Assembly: GCF_014191985.1 (NCBI RefSeq)
Contig: NZ_JACHXI010000001.1
Location: 372,001 to 436,000, forward strand
Direction: 5' to 3'
DNA from: Azomonas macrocytogenes
GTDB taxonomy: Bacteria > Pseudomonadota > Gammaproteobacteria > Pseudomonadales > Pseudomonadaceae
Length of the DNA stretch: 64,000 bases
Shown: piece by piece, positions 37,058-46,570 of the stretch
How positions within the stretch are numbered: the stretch's first letter is position 1
Layout of the letters: each line of letters starts with the position of its first letter
The notes under the pieces: model-generated
Databases searched by the model: none
What the model was told of the DNA's origin: nothing
Seen by the model: the letters and a program-made list of their open reading frames with translations, nothing else
Made by a program: the position numbers and the translations under genes

Positions 37058-38767
37058 ATGCGTATTCTTTTTGCCTTCGGTCAGGCTTATCCGGCACGAA
37101 CGACAGTAATGCTGGTAAGCCTGCTATTAGCGAGTATTGCCGAAGGGATCGGCCTGACCACCTTGTTGCCTCTGCTGACCATCGCCATGGGCGACCAGAT
37201 TCATTCGGAGTTGTCGACAAAGGTAATCGAAGTCCTGGGTATGATCGGACTGGCGCCGACCATTGTGACCATGCTTGTCATTATCGTGATTGGCATGATC
37301 ATCAGCAGCGCCCTGGTTATGCTGGGTAACCACCAGGTGGGGTATGCAGTTGCACACGTCGCTACCGATCTGCGAGTCGACCTGATCCAGGCCCTGCTGG
37401 GTAGCCGCTGGGAATACTATTTGCGGCAACCAACCGGGGCACTGGCCAATGCTGTCGCCACCGAAGCCTATCGAGCTTCCAAAAGCTATGAATATGCGGC
37501 AAATATGCTGGCATTCCTCATCCAGGCAATCGTTTATGCCTTGATCGCTTCGTTTGTATCCTGGGAAGCCACAGTCGTTTCGCTACTGTTAGGTACTCTG
37601 CTGTTGGTTGTTCTACAGCATCTGGTGAAAACCTCACGTAGTGCCGGGAAAAGCCAGACTAAACTGATGCGAGACTTACTGGCCTATCTGACTGATACCC
37701 TTAGTTCGGTCAAACCACTAAAGGCCATGGCTCGGCACGATATCGCCGATTCGTTGCTCAGACATCAGGCAGCTGAACTGAACAAGGCAATGGAGCGCGA
37801 AATTGTCAGCCGTGAAACCTTGCGTGCCGTTCAAGAGCCAATGCTGGCTATTCTTGTTGCCGGTGGCATGTACATGGCATTGGAAGTATGGAAACTGCCC
37901 CTTTCATCGGTGATGGTGTTGATTTTCCTGGTTGCCCGAGTGCTGGGGCTCATGCACAAAGCCCAACAGCACTATCAGCGTATGGCTGCGCAAGAGAGCG
38001 CCTACTGGGCCTTGCAAAAATCGATCAAGGCGGCCGTTGCCGATGCTGAACCCAATGTTGGAAACCGGACTCCCGTTCTTTACAACTCGATTCGCTTCGA
38101 AAAGGTTTCGTTCAGCTATGGGGATCGTTTGATTCTCGATGCCATCGACCTGGAAATTCCCGTAGGCAGTTTCACCAGCCTCATCGGCCCGTCGGGAGCA
38201 GGCAAGACGACCATTCTCGATCTGGTTTGCGCACTGCTTGTCCCTCAGTCGGGACGGATCCTGATCGATAACACACCTATCGAAGAACTGAACCGCCAGA
38301 GTTGGCGGCATCTCATCGGCTATGTTCCACAGGAAACCCTGTTACTGCACGACAGCATCCTGGCCAACGTTACCCTGGGCGATCCAGCCTTGACTGCCGA
38401 GGATGCCGAGCGTGCCCTGAAGCAGGCCGGCGCCTGGGAATTTGTCAAGAAGCTACCGGGAAACATGCAGGCAATTGTCGGTGAGCGAGGCGGTAAACTC
38501 TCGGGAGGACAGCGTCAGCGGATCGTGATCGCTCGCGCCCTGGCGCATCGCCCTGCGCTGCTTATTCTAGACGAGGCTACCAGTGCCCTGGACCCCGAAT
38601 CGGAAGCAGCAATCAGCAGGACTCTCAAGGCATTGACTCCGGAAATTACCATCATTGCCGTTTCCCATAGACCCGCATTGATCGATATAGCCGACCAGAT
38701 TTATCGTCTGAGTGACGGTAAGCTTGCTTCTTCCGAACATGCCTATCCCCACAAGCTGATAGGTTGA
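37058..38767 (+). CDS. MsbA-like ABC exporter (fused membrane and ATPase domains)
   Basis: The 569-residue half-transporter has about six membrane helices in the first ~310 residues (VMLVSLLLASIAEGIGL, TMLVIIVIGMIISSALVML, VSLLLGTLLLVVL and others), then an ATPase domain with Walker A GPSGAGKTT, Q-loop VPQETLLLHDSI, signature LSGGQRQR and Walker B LLILDEATSALDPES. It would work as a homodimer in the inner membrane, flipping a hydrophobic substrate. It follows the spt-like gene by 121 bp on the same strand, so a role in moving the ceramide-type lipid is the natural inference. Lipid A or peptide export is possible. Confidence 0.85.
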   Translation: MRILFAFGQAYPARTTVMLVSLLLASIAEGIGLTTLLPLLTIAMGDQIHSELSTKVIEVLGMIGLAPTIVTMLVIIVIGMIISSALVMLGNHQVGYAVAHVATDLRVDLIQALLGSRWEYYLRQPTGALANAVATEAYRASKSYEYAANMLAFLIQAIVYALIASFVSWEATVVSLLLGTLLLVVLQHLVKTSRSAGKSQTKLMRDLLAYLTDTLSSVKPLKAMARHDIADSLLRHQAAELNKAMEREIVSRETLRAVQEPMLAILVAGGMYMALEVWKLPLSSVMVLIFLVARVLGLMHKAQQHYQRMAAQESAYWALQKSIKAAVADAEPNVGNRTPVLYNSIRFEKVSFSYGDRLILDAIDLEIPVGSFTSLIGPSGAGKTTILDLVCALLVPQSGRILIDNTPIEELNRQSWRHLIGYVPQETLLLHDSILANVTLGDPALTAEDAERALKQAGAWEFVKKLPGNMQAIVGERGGKLSGGQRQRIVIARALAHRPALLILDEATSALDPESEAAISRTLKALTPEITIIAVSHRPALIDIADQIYRLSDGKLASSEHAYPHKLIG

Positions 38768-39061
38768 TAACATCCGGAAATTTCTATGCTTACGCTCTTG
38801 ATGCCAAGATTTCCCAGACCTGGCCTGGGTTTCAGACTTCTTGAGTGGTTTGCAAATTCGATTGCGTAAAACCTTTCCTGAACAACCATAGAGATTGTTT
38901 ATGGAAGGCATTAATCGAGAAGATTTCCTTATCTAAAATGGTACACATAAAGTGTTACCAATTTTTCATCATAGGGTTCGTCATGGCATGCTTTTTTTGC
39001 ACGTCGAGCCATTTATGCAATGTCGCCACATTATCGGTAATTTAAGCATAAGGAAGAACTT

Positions 39062-40456
39062 GTGAGAAAGATTCTCATTTTAATAGGAATCTGCGTTGCC
39101 GGCTATCTCGGTACGGTTTACACCGTTGATCGCTTTGATAAGCGCTTGAGCCAACAACGCTTGGCTAATGCCAACCTACAGAACGTAGACGATCTGAGCA
39201 GCAAAGCCTTCAACATCATGAACGATAATGGCTGTCAGTATTGCCATACTCGCAACAGTGAATTGCCCTTCTACGCCGGCCTTCCCGTTGCCAAGCAGTT
39301 GATGGAGCACGATGTGAAGTTGGCACAGAACCACTTCAGCATTGCAGAAGTGTTGGCCAACATACAGCAGCGCAAACCCATATCGGAAGTGGCTCTGGCC
39401 AAAATCGAATCGGTGATGCAAGACAACCTGATGCCGCCTAATCTTTACCTGACCATGCACTGGGGCTCCAGATTATCCGACGAAGAAAAAGGCCTCTTAC
39501 TGGACTGGGTAAAAGCCGAGCGTCTCAAACAGCATCCGGCTGGAGTTGTCAGTGACAAGTTCAAGTACGATGCGGTGCAACCTATCACCACAACCTTTCC
39601 GGTAAGCGCCACCAAGGTCGAGTTGGGCAAGAAGCTGTTCCATGACACACGCTTGTCCGGTGACAACACCATTTCCTGCGCCACTTGCCACCCACTGAAT
39701 AAAGGCGGCGTTGATCGCGAAGATACGTCCATCGGTATCGGTGGTGCCAAAGGGCCGGTCAACGATCCAAGCGTGTTCAACGCTGTATTCAATATTCACC
39801 AGTTCTGGGATGGCCGCGCTGCCAATCTGCAAGAACAAGCCGGTGGCCCACCGTTGAATCCGATTGAAATGGGCTCGACCTCATGGGCGCAAATCATTGG
39901 CAAGCTGGAACAAGATCCAGAATTACACGCTCAATTTGCCGATATCTACCCGAACGGCATTACCGCAGACACCATTACCGATGCAATTGCAGAGTTCGAG
40001 AAGACACTGGTTACGCCTAATAGCCGTTTCGATCTTTACTTGAAAGGCGACGAAAATGCGTTGAATGCCAAGGAGAAAGAAGGTTATGCCCTGTTCAAGG
40101 AAAATAAGTGCGCAACCTGCCACGTAGGTGAAGCCATGGGTGGGCAATCCTTTGAAATCCTGGGGCTGAAGAAGGATTATTTCGCTGACCGAGGGAATAT
40201 CAAGGAAGTCGATCAAGGGCGCTTCAACGCAACCAAGGATCCGCACGATATACATCGCTTCAAGGTACCGAATTTGCGCAATGTGGCACTGACCGAGCCT
40301 TATTTCCACGATGCCACTGCCAGGACTTTGGAAGAAGCCGTCGACAAAATGGCTGTCTACGAGGTTGGCACTCAGCTTTCTTCGGATGACATCGACAAGA
40401 TCGCTGCCTTCTTGCGCACACTGAACGGCGAATACCAAGGCAAAATCATGCAATAA
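39062..40456 (+). CDS. Tri-heme cytochrome c peroxidase (YhjA-like quinol peroxidase)
   Basis: The 464-residue product has an N-terminal membrane anchor (ILILIGICVAGYLGTVYTV) and three CXXCH heme sites: C58-C61-H62, C206-C209-H210 and C350-C353-H354. The last two belong to a di-heme peroxidase module; the first lies in an N-terminal extension. This matches E. coli YhjA/Ccp in length and layout, a periplasmic enzyme that reduces hydrogen peroxide with quinol electrons. The GTG at 39062 follows AAGGAAG. It is 294 bp beyond the ABC exporter, so it may be a separate unit. Confidence 0.88.
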   Translation: MRKILILIGICVAGYLGTVYTVDRFDKRLSQQRLANANLQNVDDLSSKAFNIMNDNGCQYCHTRNSELPFYAGLPVAKQLMEHDVKLAQNHFSIAEVLANIQQRKPISEVALAKIESVMQDNLMPPNLYLTMHWGSRLSDEEKGLLLDWVKAERLKQHPAGVVSDKFKYDAVQPITTTFPVSATKVELGKKLFHDTRLSGDNTISCATCHPLNKGGVDREDTSIGIGGAKGPVNDPSVFNAVFNIHQFWDGRAANLQEQAGGPPLNPIEMGSTSWAQIIGKLEQDPELHAQFADIYPNGITADTITDAIAEFEKTLVTPNSRFDLYLKGDENALNAKEKEGYALFKENKCATCHVGEAMGGQSFEILGLKKDYFADRGNIKEVDQGRFNATKDPHDIHRFKVPNLRNVALTEPYFHDATARTLEEAVDKMAVYEVGTQLSSDDIDKIAAFLRTLNGEYQGKIMQ

Positions 40457-40500
40457 GGCTGCGCAATAACTACCGGCATTCTGCGCGCCGGACTCAATGA

Positions 40501-40535
40501 ACACCCTGCGAGAACCAACCTTTCGCAGGGTGTTT
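40501..40535 (+). terminator. Terminator after the cytochrome c peroxidase gene
   Basis: ACACCCTGCG (40501-40510) pairs with CGCAGGGTGT (40524-40533) and is followed by TTT. It lies 45 bp beyond the peroxidase stop and faces the convergent atsK gene. Confidence 0.8.
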
Positions 40536-40620
40536 CATTTTCAGTGGCTGCGATTTTCAGCTTGAAGCTCTTGCGAATCAGACGCTGCCGGGCGGCAAGA
40601 TGTACCTTCTCCAGCCGGGA

Positions 40621-41517
40621 TCAACCCTTGCGTACGATCTGACTGCGGCGGCCGTCCACGTTCACCGGCACTTCGCCGGCTACGGTCGCCCGACGTACCA
40701 GACGGTCCTGGGTACCATAGTCGTCCACCGCGCGATGCAGGGTGGCGCGGTTGTCCCAGATCGCCACGTCACCGGCACGCCAGCGCCAGCGCACGGTGTT
40801 TTCCTCACGGGTGGCGTAGCCCTGGAAAATCTCCAGCAGGCGCTGCGAGTCGGCTTTCGACAGACCTTTGACGCGTTTTATGAAGTGGCCGACCAACAGG
40901 CTCCGCTCACCGTTCTGCGGATGCACGCGCACCAACGGATGTTCGGTTTCGTAAAGAGTGGACGTGAACACCCGGCGATGTTCGGCCAGCACCGTCGGAT
41001 CGATATCCGGCTTTTGGGTGGCGGTGTAGTCGTACTCGTTACTGTGCACTGCCCAGAGCTTGTCGGCCAGTTCACGCAGTTCGGCCGGCAAGTCGTTGTA
41101 GGCGGTGGCCGTGTTGGCCCAGAGGGTGTCGCCACCGAAAGCCGGTGCCACCAGCGAGCGTAGGATACAGATCTTGGGATAGTCCTCGACGAAGGTCACG
41201 TCGGTATGCCAGGAATTGGCCCGACGCGTGCCGTCCAACTCCAGCAGGCAGCGGGAGCCTGCGCGCACCGGCACGGTGGGATGGGCGGCCGGGTCGCCGA
41301 ACAATTCGGCCAGCCCTTCCTGTTCTGCATCGTCCAGGGTCTGGTCGCGGAAGAACAGCACCTTGTAGCGCAGCAGGGCGTCCTGAATAGCCCCCAGGGT
41401 GACGGCATCCAGTCCAGCAGAGAGTTTCACTCCGCGAATTTCGGCGCCGATGCGGCCAGTGATCGGCTGAATGTTGAGCAGATCATTGGATTCCAGGTTC
41501 AGTGCGGCATTGCTCAT
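40621..41517 (-). CDS. atsK: Alpha-ketoglutarate-dependent alkylsulfatase
   Basis: The 298-residue non-heme iron enzyme has the facial triad H104-x-D106 (NSWHTDVTF) and H261 (NRATLHRAVDDYG), with Arg residues in RLVRRAT for 2-oxoglutarate. Long stretches (GRIGAEIRGVKLS, HPTVPV, GGDTLWANTATAYNDLP, WAVHSNEYDYT) match my memory of Pseudomonas putida AtsK, which oxidises the carbon next to an alkyl sulfate ester and frees sulfate plus an aldehyde. TauD is the alternative; the AtsK-specific stretches and neighbours favour AtsK. It follows the TonB receptor by 37 bp and shares its transcript. Confidence 0.88.
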   Translation of the reverse strand: MSNAALNLESNDLLNIQPITGRIGAEIRGVKLSAGLDAVTLGAIQDALLRYKVLFFRDQTLDDAEQEGLAELFGDPAAHPTVPVRAGSRCLLELDGTRRANSWHTDVTFVEDYPKICILRSLVAPAFGGDTLWANTATAYNDLPAELRELADKLWAVHSNEYDYTATQKPDIDPTVLAEHRRVFTSTLYETEHPLVRVHPQNGERSLLVGHFIKRVKGLSKADSQRLLEIFQGYATREENTVRWRWRAGDVAIWDNRATLHRAVDDYGTQDRLVRRATVAGEVPVNVDGRRSQIVRKG

Positions 41518-41554
41518 GGGAGTATTCCCTCTGTTTGGGTGGTTGTGAAAAAAC

Positions 41555-43930
41555 TCAGAAATCGAGGCGAGCGGTCAGACCTGAGGTGCGCGGTGTACCG
41601 AGAATCCCGGTATAGCCACCGTTGGAGGCGCTCCACAGGCTGGTGTAGTAGGTCTTGTCGAAGGCGTTCTTCATCCAGAAGGAGACATCCCACTGGCTGT
41701 TGCCCAGGTCGCCGCGCAGACCAATGGAGAGATTGACCACCGCATAGCTGGGGATCTGGGCGTATTTGGAATCTTCCATGGTTCCGACCGCCCGGTAGCG
41801 GAAGGCATAACTGCCGTTCAGGTAGGGTTGCAGGCCGTTGTTCAGCGTCCACTGATAGTGACCATTGAGGTTGGCGATCCAGCGCGACGAGCCCACCACC
41901 CGGTGACCGGTGAGGTCGCAGGAGGCTGGCGCTCCACTACGAAAAGAGACTTCGGGCGGACAGGGGCCATTCTTATAGTCGGTGTAACGGACATCATTGA
42001 AGGAACCGTTGGCGTTGATCGTGAGCCCCCGCAGCGGTCGCCAGGTGGTTTCCACTTCGAGGCCACGCGAGCGCACATCGCCCGCGTTGGTCAGGTACGA
42101 GGAGCGCGCCTCGGAGTCGTAGGCGTTGGCCTGATAGCCGTGTACCTGGGCCCAGAACAGGTTGGCGTTGAACAGCAGGGTGCCGTCCAGCAGGGTGCTC
42201 TTGAAGCCCAGTTCGGCATTGTTGACCCGCTCCGTACCCACCAGCAGCGAGTCCGCCCCGGCGCTGGGCGCACTGGCCACGCTCAGGTTGACGCCGTCGG
42301 ACTTTTCACCATGGGACAGAGAGGCATAGCCGAGCCAGCGGTCGTTGAAGCGGTAGCTCAGGGCGAGCAGTCCGGACGGACTGAAGCTGTACAGGTTGAG
42401 ATCGCCGGAGTCATAAGCACGGACCGAGGCGGCCGTGGTGCCGCTCGCCGAGTTGCCACCGGTCGGTGCATAGCGCCTGACCCTGGCCTCCTTCTCCTCA
42501 TAGGTGCCACGGATGCCGGCGGTCAGTTCCAGCTTCGGGGTGATGTGCCAGGTGCCTTGGGCGAACAGGGCATAACTGTTGGTCTCGATGCGGCCCTTGC
42601 CAGTGCTTCTGACATTGGCCAGTGCGCCGGGCGCGGTGCCGTAATAGGCATCGGCCATCGGGCCGTATGAGAAGAACGTCTCATTATCCAGGTCCTTCTT
42701 GAAATAGTAGGCACCGAGCACATAATCGAAGACGTCCCCGGTGGGCGAGGCCAGACGTAGCTCCTGGGAATACTGCTTGTCGCGCACCGCGACGCCAGCG
42801 TTGATCGCAGCCGAGATGCCCAGATAATCGAGATCGTTGCGCGGTGTGAAGTCCCACCAGCGGTAGGCGCTGATCGAAGTCAAGGTGAAATCGTTGGGCA
42901 GGGTCCAGTTGGCCTCCAGTGAGGTGCCGCCCTGGAACACGGTGACCTGCTGGTCGGAATCCAGGTCGACCTTGCGCTCCCTGGCCTTGACCAGCCGCGC
43001 CCCGGCCGCGGTCGCCCGCTGCTCGTAGCGATTGACGCCATTGATGGTCGGGCCAGAGCTGTAGAGCGTTGGAGTACCGTTGTCGGAATCTTCCTCATTG
43101 TATTCGCCGATCCAGCGCAGATTGAAGGTTTCGCTGGGTTTCCACAGCAGTTGCCCGCGAACCCCCTGGCGTGCGCCACCGTTGAGATCGTTACCGTCGT
43201 GAAGGTTCTTCACGTAGCCGTCGTCGCGGGTGCGGTAGGCCGACAGACGCCCCGCCAGCGTGTCGCTCAAGGGACCCGAAACGCTGCCCTTGGTCTGGAA
43301 ATAGCCGTCCTCTCCCCCGGAGATCTCGACGCTGCGTTCATGGTAGAAAGTCGGCTTGCGGCTGGTGATGTTGACCACACCCGCCGTGGTGTTCTTGCCG
43401 AACAGCGTGCCCTGGGGACCCCGCAGCACGTCGATCTGCTCCACGTCCAGCAAGTCGAACACGGCCATGCCGGGCCGCTCCAGGTAGACGTTGTCCAGAT
43501 AGGTGCCAACCGCCGGCTCCATGCCGTCGCTGGCCGGGTTGTTGCCCAGGCCGCGGATGGAAATGCTCGACTGGCGGGCGTGCCCATAGGAGACATTGGT
43601 ACTGGGCACCAGTTGTTGCAGATCCTGAATGCGGTAGATGCGATGGTTTTCCAGGGTCTGCGCGTCCACGCTGTTGATCGGTATCGGCACGTCCTGGGCG
43701 CTTTCTTCGCGGCGCCGGGCATTGACGGTGACGGTACTCAGGCGCTGGTCGCTGCTGGTTTTGACGGCGGGCTCGGTACCGGCTTCCTCGAGCCTGATCC
43801 TTTCGTCGCCCCAGAGTGGCAAGGACACTCCCAGGCCGGCAAACGCAATCGCCAGACCCAGGGCGGGCCGGGTGAAGACCGGTCGGTACAGTGCCGGACC
43901 TGGGAAGGTGGTTCGGTCTTTCATCATCAT
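41555..43930 (-). CDS. sftP: TonB-dependent receptor of the sulfate-ester locus (SftP-like)
   Basis: The ~791-residue product has an N-terminal hydrophobic export region (PALGLAIAFAGLGVSLPLWG), a TonB-box-like STVTVNARR, a plug domain (IQDLQQLVPSTNVSYGHARQ, SISIRGLGNN, FDLLDVEQIDVLRGPQGTLFGKN) and a beta-barrel ending in TSGLTARLDF. I chose the ATG at 43930 with GAGGAA upstream. It should import a large or scarce organosulfur compound across the outer membrane. It is co-directional with atsK and divergent from the LysR gene. The first ~235 residues are duplicated at 51045-51708. Confidence 0.83.
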   Translation of the reverse strand: MMMKDRTTFPGPALYRPVFTRPALGLAIAFAGLGVSLPLWGDERIRLEEAGTEPAVKTSSDQRLSTVTVNARRREESAQDVPIPINSVDAQTLENHRIYRIQDLQQLVPSTNVSYGHARQSSISIRGLGNNPASDGMEPAVGTYLDNVYLERPGMAVFDLLDVEQIDVLRGPQGTLFGKNTTAGVVNITSRKPTFYHERSVEISGGEDGYFQTKGSVSGPLSDTLAGRLSAYRTRDDGYVKNLHDGNDLNGGARQGVRGQLLWKPSETFNLRWIGEYNEEDSDNGTPTLYSSGPTINGVNRYEQRATAAGARLVKARERKVDLDSDQQVTVFQGGTSLEANWTLPNDFTLTSISAYRWWDFTPRNDLDYLGISAAINAGVAVRDKQYSQELRLASPTGDVFDYVLGAYYFKKDLDNETFFSYGPMADAYYGTAPGALANVRSTGKGRIETNSYALFAQGTWHITPKLELTAGIRGTYEEKEARVRRYAPTGGNSASGTTAASVRAYDSGDLNLYSFSPSGLLALSYRFNDRWLGYASLSHGEKSDGVNLSVASAPSAGADSLLVGTERVNNAELGFKSTLLDGTLLFNANLFWAQVHGYQANAYDSEARSSYLTNAGDVRSRGLEVETTWRPLRGLTINANGSFNDVRYTDYKNGPCPPEVSFRSGAPASCDLTGHRVVGSSRWIANLNGHYQWTLNNGLQPYLNGSYAFRYRAVGTMEDSKYAQIPSYAVVNLSIGLRGDLGNSQWDVSFWMKNAFDKTYYTSLWSASNGGYTGILGTPRTSGLTARLDF

Positions 43931-44254
43931 CGTTTGGTTCCTCGGTGAAGCTGGCCCATTCACTTTCGGAAGGCGAAAGAGCTCTCTGTCGCGCTTCCTG
44001 GCGCAACGCGTGGATTCTGTTCTCGGGTCTGGACCCGGCCCGCCGTAGCGATTCACGGCGGGGCCGGGTCAACGATGGGAGGGTGTGGATCGGTTCATTG
44101 GCAGGCAACCTCGGTAACGATGCATACTTATATTCATTTAAAGTCTAAGCAAATAAAATTTATCGCATTGACGGAATAAGAGCCTGCATTTAAAACCAGT
44201 CCGTCGGGTGTGACAAATGCCCTGGATTTATATTTTGAATGCCGGGAGAACATC
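43931..44254. promoter_or_regulatory. Divergent promoter region sftP-like / sftR-like
   Basis: The 324 bases between receptor and LysR gene contain an AT-rich core (44130-44200) with GGAATAAG-AGCC-TGCATTTA at 44173-44192. The same GGAATAAG-N4-TGCATTTA pattern occurs at 51831-51850 before the second LysR gene, so it is a candidate operator. Confidence 0.5.
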
Positions 44255-45172
44255 GTGGATCTACGCCAGCTCCGTCATTTTCTGGCCCTCGTGGAACACC
44301 GCAGCTTCGTCCGCGCCGCCGATGCCGTTCGCATCACGCAGCCGGCCTTCAGCCGCAGCATCCAAGGCCTGGAGCAGGAACTGGGTTGCCAGTTGATCGA
44401 CCGGGGGGCCAAGGATCTGCGCCCTACACCCGCGGGCCTGGTGGTCCTGCAATACGCGCAGGATCTGGTGCGCGGCGCCAGCAACCTGGCCCATGAGGTC
44501 AAACGCATGGGCAAGCTGGATGCTGGCGAGCTCTGCTTCGGTTGCGGGCCGGCGCCTGCGGCGCGGCTGGTGCCCGAGACCATGGCGCTGTTCGTTCGCC
44601 AGTATCCCGGTATCCATGTGCGTTTCGAGGTGAACAACTGGGAGCGTCTGGCGCGTCAGTTGAACAAGGATGAGATCGAGTTTTTCGTCGCCGACATTCG
44701 TTACTTCAGAACAAACCCGAACTTCCAGACCTTGCCGCTGGAGCCTCGCCCAGGCGTCTACTTCTGCCGACCGGGACATCCTCTGCTCGAGCGGAGCCGG
44801 CTGACGCTTGGCGATCTGCTCGACTATCCGCTGGCTTCGGCCCGGATCCCCCTAGAGACACGCAAGACACTGGCGAACCTGAAAGGGGTCACCGATTTCA
44901 AGCTCAATATCGAGTGCGACCACCTGCCCGCACTGGAGCAGATCGTGTGTGGCAGTGATACCGTCGGCATCACCACGACCGAGGCGATCCAACCGTCGCT
45001 GGAGGCGCGGAGAATGGTGCGTCTACCGGTCGATCTGCCACATGCCGAGCGGCCTGGAGCCCAGTGCGGCATCGTCACGCGTACCGGCTATCGAGTATCC
45101 GCGGCCGCGCGGGCCATGATCGATCTGCTCTGCGAGCAGGATCGCCGGCTGCACCCGGCGACGGCGGCCTGA
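44255..45172 (+). CDS. sftR: LysR regulator of sulfate-ester genes (SftR-like)
   Basis: The 305-residue product has the winged helix DLRQLRHFLALVEHRSFVRAADAVRITQPAFSRSIQGLE and an effector domain with FGCGPAPAARLVP and EIEFFVADIRYF. I chose the GTG at 44255 with GGGAGAAC upstream. In Pseudomonas putida a LysR protein named SftR represses the TonB receptor/ats genes until a sulfate ester is present; gene order here supports that role. It is paralogous to the LysR at 51908. Its end faces the AtsR-like gene across 18 bp. Confidence 0.78.
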   Translation: MDLRQLRHFLALVEHRSFVRAADAVRITQPAFSRSIQGLEQELGCQLIDRGAKDLRPTPAGLVVLQYAQDLVRGASNLAHEVKRMGKLDAGELCFGCGPAPAARLVPETMALFVRQYPGIHVRFEVNNWERLARQLNKDEIEFFVADIRYFRTNPNFQTLPLEPRPGVYFCRPGHPLLERSRLTLGDLLDYPLASARIPLETRKTLANLKGVTDFKLNIECDHLPALEQIVCGSDTVGITTTEAIQPSLEARRMVRLPVDLPHAERPGAQCGIVTRTGYRVSAAARAMIDLLCEQDRRLHPATAA

Positions 45173-45190
45173 AACCGCCGTTTCAAGAGC

Positions 45191-46237
45191 TTATTGGCTT
45201 TGCTGTCCGAGCGCTTGTTTCAGGAAGCGGTCGTCCACCCAGCCTTGGACATCGAATCCCTTGCGGATCAGGCGCTGTCGGGCGGCAAGATGCACCTTGT
45301 GTTGCAGACGCTCGAGAAAGGCTTGATCCAACTGCGGAGCGAATAATGCGTGGAGGCTGGTGTTCTCGAGGTCCGTTTGCAGGATGGTCGAGGGATAGCT
45401 GGCCAGTTCCGCAATCAGTTTCACGTAAGCGGGCTTGTTGCCTTCGTCGCGCAACCACTGCACAGCCTTCTGCTGCGCCTTGAGCAGGCGCGCCGTCAAC
45501 TGCGGGTGCCGGTCGACGAAATCGCCGCTTCCCACCAGTACCTGCTGGATACTGCCGGCGCCATTCAAGTCGTTGCTGCTCAAGGGTAATTCGGCCAGCC
45601 CACGGGATTGCAGCGCGACCAGATTGGACGTTCCCCAGGTGGCGTCGATCTGTTTTGCCGCCAGCGCGGCGGTGGCAGCGTTGAAGTCCAGGTTGATCAC
45701 TTGCAGGTCGCGCTCCTTGAGCCCCTGGCTGTCCAGGGCGGCGTCGAAGGACAACTGGTGGGCGGTGCCCTGGAAAACCGCCACGCGCTTGCCCTTGAGA
45801 TCGGCCAGGGTCTTGATTCCCGAACCGGGCACCACACCGAGGTAGCTTTTGATATCGCGCGCCGTGGCACTGAGCAGACGGGTATCGAGGCCGTTGGCCT
45901 TGCCGACGATCGCCGCCAGGTCGCCCAGGTAGGCGAAATCCACCTGGCCGTTGGCGAAGGCTTCATTGATCACCGGGCCGGCACCCTTGAAGAAGCGCCA
46001 CTGGGTGGTGATGCCGTCCGCGGCGAACTCCTGCTCGAAGATCCGCTGGGTGCGCAACACATCCACCACACCGCCACCACTGTGCTGACTGCCGGCACTC
46101 AGGTCCGGCACGGCAATGCGGATTTCCTTCGGTACCTCGACGGCCTGAGCCAGCGCCGGAAAAGCGGCCAGCAGGCCAAGCAAGGCCAATGCCGGCACAG
46201 CCAGCAGTCTGACGCGACTGTCGAAAAGACTCCTCAT
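45191..46237 (-). CDS. atsR: ABC transporter substrate-binding protein for sulfate esters (AtsR-like)
   Basis: The 348-residue product has a Sec signal peptide (LLAVPALALLGLLAAFPALAQA) and an SsuA/TauA/NrtA-type fold: EIRIAVPDLSAGSQHSGGGVVDVL, INEAFANGQVDFAYLGDLAAIVG, KRVAVFQGTAHQLSF and IDATWGTSNLVALQ. It would bind the sulfate ester in the periplasm. I chose the ATG at 46235-46237. It is divergent from the permease/ATPase pair across a 333-bp region and completes the importer. Confidence 0.82.
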   Translation of the reverse strand: MRSLFDSRVRLLAVPALALLGLLAAFPALAQAVEVPKEIRIAVPDLSAGSQHSGGGVVDVLRTQRIFEQEFAADGITTQWRFFKGAGPVINEAFANGQVDFAYLGDLAAIVGKANGLDTRLLSATARDIKSYLGVVPGSGIKTLADLKGKRVAVFQGTAHQLSFDAALDSQGLKERDLQVINLDFNAATAALAAKQIDATWGTSNLVALQSRGLAELPLSSNDLNGAGSIQQVLVGSGDFVDRHPQLTARLLKAQQKAVQWLRDEGNKPAYVKLIAELASYPSTILQTDLENTSLHALFAPQLDQAFLERLQHKVHLAARQRLIRKGFDVQGWVDDRFLKQALGQQSQ

Positions 46238-46570
46238 ATTCTGATTGCTCCTGCGTAGCTGTATCCGGGATATCGGCCGATATCCTCTGGTCACGCACCA
46301 TAGGCACAGCATGAAACAACAATTAAATAATTAAAAATTATCTTTTAGGGACAAAAAAGAATAAATCAGCAGTCATACGCCCGCCAGCGCCGAATGCATG
46401 AAGAACATAGAAAATATTCAGGAAATGCATTGGTAAAACGACCTATCAGCTCTTTATAAACAGCCTTTATTATCACCAAAATGACTTATTATGAATTTTT
46501 ATATTCCAATAATACAGATAAGGCATAAGCCGTACTGCCATCGTTCGCCTCTTCCAGTGAAGGCCTGAGC
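46238..46570. promoter_or_regulatory. AT-rich divergent promoter region atsR / atsB
   Basis: The 333 bases between binding-protein and permease genes are strongly AT-rich (46310-46530) in a GC-rich setting and must hold both promoters. I cannot place exact boxes. Sulfur-starvation control by CysB and pathway control by the LysR protein would be expected. Confidence 0.5.
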
